A DNA stretch of 64,000 bases from Suillus spraguei (taxonomy: Eukaryota > Basidiomycota > Agaricomycetes > Boletales > Suillaceae). Below, piece by piece: positions 1 through 9,967 of this stretch; within the stretch, counting starts at the first letter, position 1; each line of letters starts with the position of its first letter. The notes below the pieces were generated by a model, which did not search any database, was not told where the DNA came from, and was given only the letters and a program-made list of their open reading frames with translations. The position numbers and the translations under genes were made by a program. Where the stretch lies: contig JABCPU010000142.1 in the NCBI GenBank assembly GCA_016800925.1, positions 1 through 64,000 on the forward strand, written 5' to 3'.

Positions 1-896
1 TCTAATCGTACTCAACTCGTGCTAATGCAGGTGTTCTCGTCTATGGGAGCTGGTGCAAAGGCGGATCCCACAAGAATTCAGATTAGCGACATCTCGTACA
101 CCATGTACGATCCTCTCGCACGCTCTGTTCGGCGCAGGTTACGGCTGCAGGGTGTATCTTCAGGGATCCCTGTCGTTTATTCCACGGAAGTCCCTGGGGA
201 TGTGAAGTTACTTCCCCTTCCCGAGGAAGAATTCCAGAAAGGTGACGTTAAAGAACTTGGAGTGTTCGATGATTTCAGGGTGCGAATATTACCAGTTCTC
301 GGTATGTTTTGATTCTCTGAAAACTGGCTTTCTGATATCTTATTGTTCTTTCGCGGGGCAGGCTCTTTGCCATCTCTTTTCGGGCTGCACATCGCGACCT
401 ACATCCTCTGTGAGATGGCTGGAAAACCGATTTCAAACCCTTTGCCCATAAAGAATCGCAAGAAGCTCTACGAGCGCCTCCTTCGTGATCTCTTGCATCG
501 CGAATCAAAATTCATTGGGGAACCGATCAAGTAAGTTCACACGTGACATCTTTCTGATCGCCTCACACTTTATGCAGTAAACTACCTATCGATGAAGATG
601 ATGTTGCGTTGATATTCGAGGACCTGCATCTCGGCCGTTCTGTTGTGCCTCCTCACGCTGTTCCTGCACACCCAACGCTTCTGCGGTGGGACCCAGCGAA
701 GCCACTTACTCTAGAGAACTGTGTGGTTTTTGAATCCGCGGAAGCAGCGAAGCATGTTAGAGAGTGCTTGACGCCGCCGACCGAGGAAGCACATTCAAGA
801 AAAAGCCCGAGAACTGTGTGGGGAGACGAAGTGCAGGCTGTTGTGGAACGTCATGCAGGAGATGTGGCAAAATACAGAACGTGGGTTGGGCTATAA
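1..896 (+). CDS. tRNA threonylcarbamoyladenosine dehydratase (Tcd1/2-type), 3' part
   Basis: C-terminal 262 codons of a gene truncated by the window edge; exons 1-301, 362-530, 578-896, each junction GT..AG and in phase. The protein shows the family signatures VFSSMGAGAKADPTRI, then DPLARSVRRRLR, GIPVVYSTE and a RILPVLG..PSLFGLHIATY stretch. These belong to the ThiF/MoeB/TcdA E1-like superfamily, in which yeast Tcd1/Tcd2 use ATP to dehydrate t6A37 of ANN-decoding tRNAs to the cyclic form; the yeast enzymes sit on the mitochondrial outer membrane. The nucleotide-binding N-terminus is outside the window, so targeting cannot be judged. The next gene converges on it from the right with about 215 bp between stop codons. 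Identification is from motif recognition, not a search. Confidence 0.85.
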
Positions 897-1112
897 CGGC
901 TTCGAGGACCGAGAGTCTTCGCCAGCATGGACGTTTATCTGAATGACTAATGCATATGTATAGATCGAGTTTATCGATCATATCAGGAAGCTATAGAAAG
1001 TGCATAGATATCCAATAGGTTATACTGTAACGATACAATCTTCTTTAGTATTACTTCAGAGTTACCTTACAACACTGCTCCACTACACGTTCCCATCTCG
1101 TACTCCAAGGTC

Positions 1113-2729
1113 CTACGTAACATAAATGAGCGTACGCCTTTGAGAGTTAACTATACAGAGAGTTATGAAAGCGCCAACAAGTAACCCTGTGACGATACAG
1201 GTTGCGGTCTCGGTCAACGAATGCGGTCGGCGCTTTAGGTGTCGTTGTGGTTCTCTATGTGAAGATTCCAATTCTGGTGTAGGCTGAGTCTGCTCTATGG
1301 CAGACTGCTGTTGTTGGTGAATAACAATGGTTGGGGCAAAAACTAGGGTAGGTGTCTTTGGCCGATTATTATCCGGACTCTCAGAATCGGGTATAGCTAC
1401 ATCCGAGTCAGCTAGAGCAACTTGGGAAGAAGATGCAGTTGGTGGGGTGGTAGCTGGTGGAAGCGCTAAGATAAGGGTATCTTCGTCTACCGACCATTCG
1501 ACGATAGATGCTGGTGGGGAAGGAGGCATAAAAACCGATCCTTCGACCTCGGCTTCTATCCTGTCGTTCTTGGAATCGACTGATGAAGCAACTTCGGCTT
1601 CTTCGTAGTCCTGTACAACCCGCTCAAGGTTGGAGACCACCCCTTGCAACCTCCGAACCTCTTCGACCGCTGCCCCCTTCTGCTTCTCTCGAACTTCCTC
1701 GCCGACAGATTGGACGAGGGAGCGAATGACATCCCACATCTCGACGTGATCTCGTGACCACCACTGAGCTGGCCATTGCGCGATTATGAAGGCAAGGCTG
1801 CAGACCGTTTCTGTCGCTTCAGTGAAATCGTCGACGACAACACTATGGAACCAGGGACGCAAAAATGACATTGCCAAGCGAACGGAGCTTCCAGTTGCAT
1901 CGCGAAGACGATGCTCAGTGGGAAGATGCAAGAACTGATCCGACATATCTTGGCAGAACTGGCGGAAACTAGGCTTGCGATCCATAGTATCCCATGATAG
2001 GATATTAAATTGCGAGGAAGATGACCGCTTATCGACAATAGTATCTTGGCGGAGGAAGTATGATGGGAGTTTGTCGATGATGCTTAGAAGAGGGACTGAG
2101 GCTAGAACAGCCGAACCGGGGATAGACCCATGAACAAGGACATCTTGCGATTCCAATGCGAATCTGTACCATTTCCAGTAGTCCAGATGTCTTCTACGTC
2201 ACGAAATCAGCTTGTCAGAGTAACCAGGAAGTCCGATCAAAAACACTGACTCATTAGGTGTGCCCTTTCTTAGTAGTTCCAGGGCGGTCGCAGCTCGACC
2301 GGCGAGCTGACGTGCATCGATAATGGCGATTTCAACATCATGCTTGAGACCAACCCGGTACCTGCGGGTAGCTTCCCAAATAGCCCAGGCAAAGCTGAAC
2401 GTAGTCGAGATATAAGGAGACATGTGTCTCTGCGTCCAGTCCATGTGCTGGGCAACATCTGCATAGCTACTCGTTGAAGCTACTGACTTGCCTGTAAATG
2501 GCTGTCGAAGCCGCTCTGCGGCCTCTCTATATTGCTCGTTATACTTCTGGCCAACAAAGTAGGGTTCAGTAGTATCGAAAAATGGGGAGCGTTGCTTCGG
2601 AGTATATACACGAAACAAGAAGGGGTTGTCCTGAATAAGGTGATCAAAGATATGATCAGTGCCATACCCGTATTGAGGTAGCGGACCACCTGAAATTGGG
2701 CTCTGAGGTGAAGGTGGGACGACGGTCAT
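1113..2729 (-). CDS. DUF7587-like protein with C-terminal membrane anchor
   Basis: Two exons, complement(1113-2193, 2251-2729); the 57-nt intron uses GTCAGT..GTAG and joins ..TPNE to RHLDYWKWYRFALES.. in frame, 519 aa. Residues about 30-210 carry the pattern LFRVYTPKQRSPF, YFVGQKYNE, HMDWTQRHMSPYISTTFSF, WAIWEATRRY, then VLVHGSIPGSAVLASVPLL, which I recognise as the domain called DUF7587 in Agaricomycete annotation. A coiled-coil-like stretch lies near residue 330 and a single hydrophobic segment (CIVTGLLVGAFITLCIV) ends the protein, suggesting a tail anchor. The function of the domain is unknown; the YISTTFSFAWAI motif is reminiscent of ADP-ribosyltransferase-like folds, but that is only an impression. 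Confidence 0.8.
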
Positions 2730-4314
2730 CGTATGTAACGTCGAGGGGCCAGAGGATATAGATTCGCAAGTTGGGCCGAAGGAAATGCTTTTCTAGAAAT
2801 TGGAATTATCCTCGTGGTATCCAGCCTCCCTAATGATCGATCCGGTTTATGGATATGAAGACAAACACATGGACTCAACGAGGCTTTTAATTGCGTATAC
2901 AGGTTTGAAATGGAAAGCAAAACCCCCGCACATCAGCTGGAGTCAGACGGCCGCCACTTGACGAGCTTTCCGCTCACCAAGTAACAGCTGCGCGCAAGTC
3001 GAAATTTGTCAATGTGAGGGCGGACTTGGGGCGGACAGTAGTCATATAATTCCTACGTTGTGTCATTGCCTGGATGTAGATACCTTGAACTTACGGACAG
3101 ATATCGAATAAGCGTTCTTGAATGACATTTTGTATTCCGTCTGACATCGTAGGTCGAGCACAAATTATTCTATCAACAATTGAAGATGCCGCCGCTGAGC
3201 TTCAATTCCAAGTCCTAAAGCGGGTGAGAACATGAGTTTTACAACGTTCCACCGAAGAACGAGGATTCATCGTTTTTTTACGCAGCATCATCTTGATCCT
3301 GTGAGCTCGGTTAGATGCTCGGCAGTATGGAAGCTGCGCTTCAATGCAACACAGCCTTCAAGCCGCATCTCGGAGAAGACTCAACCCAGATCATATATGA
3401 GATTGGTGCTAGAATACGTATCTTAGTTTCCAAGCTGTGATCCGAGCTTGTGGGGAAAACGCACACATCAATGGCCAAATGAACGCCTCTGTCAAAATAT
3501 CACTGAGAATGCGCCCAACAGTAAGTCGACGTTCCTAGTAATGGTGACAATGTATACCCGTCCTCCTTGGCAACCCCTCATGCAGTATTCGACCGAAGGT
3601 AAGTCTTCAACGTGACTAACATTGTAAATAGGAACTACTCATAGTATATCAGATTTCCACAGATTCCCTCAACAGGCAATCATTCTTCTAGATAATCTCC
3701 TCATCTTGGCGGTCTTCTTCGCCACCTTGGATGCTGGAAATGTGACCCGAATTCCAGCCATGTTGGGAGCCCATACTTAGTACGTGGAAGATCTGCAGTC
3801 GGGCGATATCTATCTCCATGGGCCATGTCTAACGGTGGTGGCGTTTATGCGGCACTAACATCCACCCTTCTCTAAATGCAAATTTTTTCAGCAGCTCCCT
3901 ATTGGTGGCGGATCTTGAGTCAACTAACACTAACAGCGATTAGTGATTGACCGGCATTCGCACCCTTTCATCTCGGCGGCCAAGCAACGTTCGCAAAACA
4001 GCTGATGGAGATATAGTCTTGGCATAATTCTATTACTGTTTGCCCCCAAAGAGCAGCGAGTCGGTAAGCTTGTGAGAGTGCTCGGCGCATCAGAAACTGC
4101 GATTTCTGTGCTTTCCACAGAGAACGGCGCTGCAGGGTGGCGATTGAACAGATACAGTTAGACGACATTTTCCTATAGCCGTCTCAATTCCGCAACAAGT
4201 ACTTTTCTGATTGTTTTCGTTGTTCCCAAAGGCTATTTACTCCATGGGTTTCACCCCCTATATTTTCAGATCAAGATGATCTCAGAAACCGGTCATTCCA
4301 TGCAGAATATCTGG
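2730..4314. other. Intergenic region, no supported gene
   Basis: About 1.6 kb. Only short open frames occur, for example 3232-3426 (+) and 3968-4168 (-), and none shows recognisable motifs or a coherent exon chain. It should hold the promoter of the DUF7587-like gene on the left and that of the next gene on the right. Confidence 0.5.
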
Positions 4315-4322
4315 TATATAAA
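4315..4322 (+). promoter_or_regulatory. TATA box
   Basis: TATATAAA, 50 nt upstream of the ATG at 4372 with a pyrimidine-rich leader between. The spacing fits a start of transcription some 30 nt downstream. It supports the choice of 4372 as start codon. Confidence 0.6.
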
Positions 4323-4371
4323 GGCAGGTTCCACAGATTCTAGTGCTTAGCGTCCCATTTATCATCCAGCC

Positions 4372-5059
4372 ATGTCTTCGCTGCGTCGCCCATTTGCCGC
4401 TTCACTACGAGATGCATTGTCTGGAAGGGTCAGGCAATCCTTACCTGCACGCCTGTCCTCACCGATGTCAGTTGCGGTGATCACGCCAGAATACGAGGCA
4501 CTCACTGTTCCACCAATCTTTGACATTTTTGACGCCCCGGTGCGTCTGGCGGAGTCTTCCTCACTTGTTAGACGAACAGCCACGACCACGCGTATCGCTA
4601 CTCTCGAACGCAACGGTGAAAAATTACGCGAGTCTGCTAGCTGCTTCGCTCGAGCTCACCATTTCTCCTCACTACCTCCCCCTATCGTATTTGATGGCCC
4701 TGCCCGCCCAGCACATTTGTTGCCACGAACCCTTGAAGTTTGTCGCACAATGAGGCAATGCCCATCTCTCTCGTCTAACAGACAGGCACATAACCCTTTA
4801 GCTCCTCTCATATCAACCTCAGAACCTGTATATGAAATTTTCGATGGACCTTCGCGAATGACCCGTTATAAACACCCAACTTCATCTTCACAGGTACTTC
4901 AGATTCTATCTAAGGTTGTCACTCACTTACGCATACCCCTCTTAGTCTTCATCACGACCATATATTTGCCTGGCTCTTGTTATCTCCGCAGCCTTTAGCT
5001 GGACTAGCTGGACGGCCAATAGCAGCAGAGAACGGGAATATCTTCATAAGCGGACGTGA
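4372..5059 (+). CDS. Hypothetical protein with repeated FD[GA]P motif and C-terminal hydrophobic segment
   Basis: Not recognised. Exons 4372-4893 and 4946-5059 (52-nt intron, GTACTT..CTTAG, phase 0), 211 aa. Splicing replaces the read-through tail with SSRPYICLALVISAAFSWTSW, a plausible membrane segment, followed by a short charged tail, so a tail-anchored protein is possible. Three copies of a short motif stand out: PIFDIFDAPVR (about residue 45), PPIVFDGPARP (about 105) and PVYEIFDGPSR (about 155), each separated by Ser/Arg-rich, probably disordered sequence. The repeated motif looks like a docking site for one partner used three times. A good TATA box precedes it. The gene could be lineage-specific; coding status rests on the TATA box, the intron and the internal motif repeat. 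Confidence 0.6.
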
Positions 5060-6314
5060 AACTCTTGTTCATGTTTATGCTCGAAACAAGTCATCTTTCG
5101 CACCAAGATATGTGTACATGTCAAACGGCGAAACGCGCGGGTCCCACTAGCTTCAAAGCTTGTGTTCGCGGCCCCTCAAGCTCAGCCATGCGGCGTTTAT
5201 GCATACGGCTATGCGTGTCCAACGTTATACTATCTTCTCGCCGGGTGTTTTTATCTTTACGTTTTTGATCTTATGTCTCCTTTTTGGGCCATTCACAGCT
5301 TATGAATTAACCCCACCTTTCATAGATTTTAGAGCCACGTGCTGTTTTATATCGTAGGGTGTGTATCGATAACGCCGTATTCGTGTGTATTATAGCCCCT
5401 TAAGATGTGTATCGCAGGTGCATTCACGATGTACCAGTCCCCATGTTACCACAAACTTTTTTTTTATTCCAATTTCTGTCTATTGGGGTAATGTGCGCTA
5501 TATTGAGCAGTCCTATTATGTAGTCTAAACCCTGCCCTACCACAAACGTTATCTGCTGGAAGACATACTACTACCATGTACCAGTTTAATTTCCGCAGTT
5601 CGAATGCTTCTCTACATAAGCATAAAAAGGTTCGACTGACTGACACTGTTGCAAGTCTTAGACACGTCGGACGAAGTACAATCTAACTCGATGTACAGGG
5701 AACCCGTTAAACAAACGCGCATGAGGTACAAAAAAGTATCTCTACCCTATATATATACCCCGACATCTAAATGGTGATTTTAGGTTCAGCCACAGGTAAA
5801 CCATTACCATTCCGAGTCGAGCTCGTCAGTGAAATAACTCCAGACACAACGATACAGCACACTTTTATTACTCAGGGATTCGTTCGAACGCGTCAATGTG
5901 CATCGTGCACTATTTCTCATAGCTGGTGAGTACGGCGTTGATATAAAATAGCAGAAACTCACAAGACATGGAAGGTGGCTAGGACTCTAGGAGATGTCCT
6001 GTGATACAAGAGACTATTGTCAGTGGTAGGCTGTTAGCTTTGAACGAGTTTCACATACACACTTGAGTCAATTTTCCAAGTCCCCTGACGCCCTCAATGA
6101 GAATTAGTAGTATTTATTAGCAAGCGGCTGTCAAGTGCTGAAGGAGATTAAGAAGTACTCGAAAAATCACCGTTAAGCATGCATTGATCTTCGGCAGCTC
6201 ATCCCTCGCAGACTGCAGCATTCAATCGAATAACTTCAGCAGGCTACATTAATTAACAGTATGTTGTAGATTATAAGCGTGGTCGTCTGATTTCAGCATG
6301 ATGAACAATGACAA
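5060..6314. other. Intergenic region with a dispersed repeat
   Basis: Contains the presumed 3' UTR of the FD[GA]P gene, then AT-rich DNA without a supported gene. The stretch 5651-5795 is a diverged copy of 20777-20870 (see repeat entries). The right end holds the 3' region of the F-box gene on the minus strand. Confidence 0.5.
5651..5795 (+). repeat. Dispersed repeat, copy 1
   Basis: Shares GCAAGTCTtAGACACGTCG, CGAAGTA, TGTACAGG, AAACAAACGC and a GATTTTAGGTTCAGCCAC-like block, in the same order, with 20777-20870 on the same strand, with small gaps. Both copies lie in AT-rich, gene-free DNA. The family is not identified; it could be a 3'-UTR remnant of a duplicated gene or a short transposon fragment. 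Confidence 0.55.
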
Positions 6315-7938
6315 TTAGCTCGTATATGAATCTTCCTTTGAGGGGGAAAACCAATGTTGTGTGACGTTGGCCATGTACCGCTGGGGAGTGACCATTACAC
6401 CACCGAAAACATCCGGACGTCCCTGTGAGTGAAATCAGCTCAATGCGCTACCTCCAGACGAGGATACAAGAACTCACTGTCCACATCCGTCCATCGCTCA
6501 CTATTGTCTTCAAGTTTACGCAGGCCTGCATCATGTATCTCACGTTATGCCTCGTAAAGGTCGCACGCGGGCCGTGGGTTGTGTGAGCATCACCAACATC
6601 GGTCAACGTGTGCAACTCTTTTAAACTTGATATTGCTGCAGTAAAGGCTTTCTGGAACGACTCCTGTGATGATGTACCTCCGCCACAAGGAGAAAAAACG
6701 TACAGTGTCTTTGACTGACAGCGGTATTTCCAGCATTTCCAGATCTTTGCATCTCAAGCATAGCTTTTTAACCATTTCGATTGAAACCGCGCAGTCCACG
6801 AGAGCGAGACGTTTCAAAGGCACTGTGACGGCGTTGGGCGGGGCAACGAGATCAATGACAGAGCTCCATATAGGAAGCTGAGGGTCCGTAAACTTGAGGA
6901 CAAGTGTAGACAGGGAGGTCAGTGAAACAAGGAGAGATGACATTGTCACAGCCGTTGCATCAGACGTTGGGCGCACGTCGATTGCGAGATGCCGCAGGCT
7001 AGATAATGTGATAGTAGGTAGGGAAAACAGGCTTGATGGAGGTGCATTTTCCTGCCGAAAATAAGCTAGTATCAGATGTCCAATAAAGTAAGGACGCACA
7101 AATATAGTGAAAGAAAATTCCTTCAACAATGGGGCGTGCGTTGTGGCAGCCTTGATGACCACCGTATGAGGAGCCTTTGAACATCCAATGACGTGCAGCC
7201 CACGAAGACGAGGCAGCAGAGGGAGCAAGGCTTCCAAAAATATGCCATTCACTTCTTGAGACATCTAGCCAAACTTCAGTAAACTGTTCAAAGTAAGCGA
7301 AAGTAACGCACAAAGATGGCAAGGTGCGAAAGTGTCTGCCGCAGCGACTGCGCCCATCTCACCAGCGAATCTACAACATTCCAGGTCGGATAGTTTAGCG
7401 TCAGGCTTCGTAGCGTTGTGATTTTTTGCAGCATCTCCCCTTGCGTCGTTGTGAGCGCGGCATAGATATGCATATCCTGCAAACGTTCCTTGCCCTGCAG
7501 GGAGCCGAGCAGGCTGGGAGGACCATCCTCGGCCCACACACAAACGATGTTAGGTTTTTGCAAACCTGCAGCGCGTCTGCAGTTTCCGACAGGAATTTTG
7601 GATGCACTTGTCCAGCCACGATGAATGGTGCATACTGTATGTCAACGTGACGGACATGGACAGCTAGGTCAGGGTGATTACGAAGGGTAAGGAATGGTGA
7701 CACTATCTGATGCATAATTATGAGAAGTACGCTTTTTCACGAATGTTCGACTTACCCCTCCTTCGGGCCTATAGCGTTTCGCATGTTTTGCGGTGAAAGA
7801 GACCGTGGCGTACAAACACGGAATAACGCCAGCGAGAAATGACTTGCTAACAGATGAGACAGCGACGAGATCGTTTCCAGAGATGAATGCAAAAATTAAC
7901 TCGAGCACGTCGAGATTCAGGTTGTCTGCCGTAACCAT
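6315..7938 (-). CDS. F-box/LRR-type protein, possible frame break in exon 2
   Basis: Six exons, complement(6315-6422, 6478-6651, 6704-7051, 7100-7264, 7312-7706, 7756-7938), introns 47-55 nt, about 456 aa. The N-terminus has an F-box-like core, LNLDVLELIFAFISGNDLVA, then leucine-rich segments (LRGLHVIGCSKAP, LSSLRHLAIDV, LKRLALVDCAV, LEMLEIPLSV) typical of the basidiomycete F-box family; such proteins give substrate specificity to SCF ubiquitin ligases. The last two exons (TLTDVGDAHTTHGPRATF.. and ..TPQRYMANVTQHWF) are found only by splicing past the stop near 6590. Exon 2 is 395 nt and out of frame near 7531-7545: one extra G in the GGG run (or one TG fewer) restores it, or a further 47-nt intron GTGTGT..CTGCAG could remove the break. 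So the gene may be intact. Confidence 0.75.
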
Positions 7939-8302
7939 TGGTTGAGTGTTTGAGGTAGACTGAGATTTAGGTCTTCCCGGGCCCAAGCTACAGGCTGATA
8001 GTCTGCGGCAGTAATCGGATCCAGCTCGCAGGTGCAACTACTGGTTCTGAAGGCAATTTCCTTGTAGTAGCTTCGACCGCGGTGTCTGTGCCAAAAACAT
8101 GTCCATTTACGGTTCTACCAATTAATTACTATGACCTTCCTTCTCCAGACTCTCCATGCATTGGTATGTAATTACAAGCATACAGTGCGCAAGTTTTACA
8201 TGTTGTGGCTGCGCTGAGGTCGTAAGCTTAGATACGTACGTACGCAAACACCACACAGTAACGCACAAGTATTTCGCAGTAAACATTTGTCTATATCCAT
8301 AC
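7939..8302. other. Short intergenic region
   Basis: About 360 bp between the F-box start codon and the Nudix stop codon, both genes on the minus strand. No gene seen; it should contain the F-box promoter and the Nudix 3' UTR. Confidence 0.5.
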
Positions 8303-9634
8303 CTATTGGCACCACCTTTCATATTCAAATCTCCCATGTAATCTAGTGACGATCTCCAAATAATCGGGTTCATCATCAGGTGTCAAGTGGCCGTGTCGGA
8401 CAAAGAAATCAATGAGGACTGTGGGGTCAATTCAATGCAAACTTTGTGAGCTATTTGCATAGCACTCACCGGCAGCGCAATTGGGCTTGAAGATTCCCTG
8501 CCGCAACTTTGATTTCACTTCATCCAGCGATAGCAACTATTCCATAAGACTGTTTGGCATGATCAAGAGATAGAGGCACTTATACGTACATCAAAAGACT
8601 CCACTTCACCGTCTAATGGGCGGGGCTGGAACGCAGTATCGTGTAGTACCCCGAGATCGTAATTGTATCTAAAGAGCGTCGTCGTTAAAATCCTCATACA
8701 CGGAATCAGATAGCACCTACTCCACTTCTGGTTGCAAGAAGTGCATTCTGTTTCTGCAATCATCTTATGGTTATACTTTGCAACTCACCCCAAATATCTG
8801 GCAAACCGATACCTGAAGAAATAGCTGATTGATCCAACGGGTCTTGCATGATTCCTCACGATGTCTGCTTGTATACTGGCCTCCTCCTCGCATTCTTTGA
8901 CGAGGCTCTCGAAGACAGGCATACCACTGGGTATCCCGCCAGCAACACTGTTATCCAACCAGCTCGGCCACCTGACACAGCCATTCAGCTATGTACTTTA
9001 TGAATATAAATCAATTAAACTTACGTCTGCTTCGTCTTCGCCCGCGTTGGGACCCAAATCTTCACTTCTGGGCTGCTGGCTATGCCTTGATGAATAGTCA
9101 GATGTATCCCATAGGTTACGACACCAAAAAGAGCACACGCAGCGCGCTCCATCTCAAATGCGTAGTTTCCCAATCCTTCGTCGGAATCATCCTCAGGATG
9201 GTACTCATGCACTCCAAAAGGATTGCGGTACACAGGATACATCTCGTTCCGCCATTTCTGGGGCCCGATGCTCGCAGGGAATACACCAGTGTCACGCCAG
9301 CGCTCACAAAGCTCTTTCAGCACCGCAGTGCGCTTTCTTGGGGTGTTGACTGATGTATCAAAGCTGACACGGTGCCCGGCCTGAGGTTCTGGAATGACCC
9401 ACGTCCCAGGTTTCTCTTTTCGAAGGAGATCTACTACGTCGAGCCTCAAGAGCCCAACAGCGGGACTCCCTGGAGACTGCGATAGTGTCCACGGGACAAA
9501 AGAATCTGTATCGGAAGGCTTTTTGAAAACATCAATAGAGCCATAGTTGGGTGGTAGGCGAAAATTATCGCATATCTTGACGAGCTCAAGATAAGAAAGT
9601 GGTGAGGATACGGGAGATGGGGGTCGTTAGACAT
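8303..9634 (-). CDS. Nudix hydrolase with N-terminal DUF4743 (thiamin-pyrophosphate-related), small frame break near start
   Basis: Seven exons, complement(8303-8418, 8470-8536, 8590-8668, 8721-8753, 8813-8971, 9025-9634 with one break); all junctions are GT..AG and in phase. Family landmarks: DLLRKEKPGTWVIPEP, FEMERAACALFGVVTYGIHLT, IWVPTRAKTKQTW, the Nudix-box region GGIPSGMPVFESLVKECEEE, FLQPEVEYNYDL, PRPLDGEVESFDLLSLDEVK and KPNCAAVLIDFFVRHGHLTP. These match the fungal/plant DUF4743-Nudix proteins (yeast Ygr/YJR142W and Nudix24-like), which act on oxidised thiamin diphosphates. The ATG at 9634 is two bases out of phase with the conserved SYLELVKICDNFRLPP segment; one additional base in the CACCACTTTC tract (9597-9605) restores a continuous frame. 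One exon is only 33 nt. Confidence 0.85.
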
Positions 9635-9967
9635 TTCGTCACTGACTCGCTAGCTCAGCGCTCAATCCAAGCTTATCTTTATGTAACTCTGGTGCCTCTC
9701 CTGATAAGTGGGCAGCGAAATATAATTAAATTGTTCTAGTAGTGTAAAATCGACAGCCCGTAAGAGATCTCCACAAATCTCCTAGCACAAATCCCCTATT
9801 ATCACGAAATCCATCCTGGCCTCAGGCTAATAAGACCCAAGAGAATATACAAAGTTCCAGGTTTCCGTGGCATAATTATTGTGAAAAGGGAGAAAATGCA
9901 ATATGTACGAAGCCCAAGATGATATAACTGTAGTAAACAAGATGAAGTGTGAAGAACATGTATAGAA
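9635..9967. other. Short intergenic region
   Basis: About 330 bp of AT-rich DNA between the Nudix start and the stop codon of the Sds3-like gene. No gene seen; promoter of one and 3' UTR of the other are expected here. Confidence 0.5.

Noticed and set aside
7490..7545. F-box gene as a clear pseudogene
   Set aside because: A 47-nt intron or a single base would restore the frame, and all downstream exons are intact, so decay is not shown.
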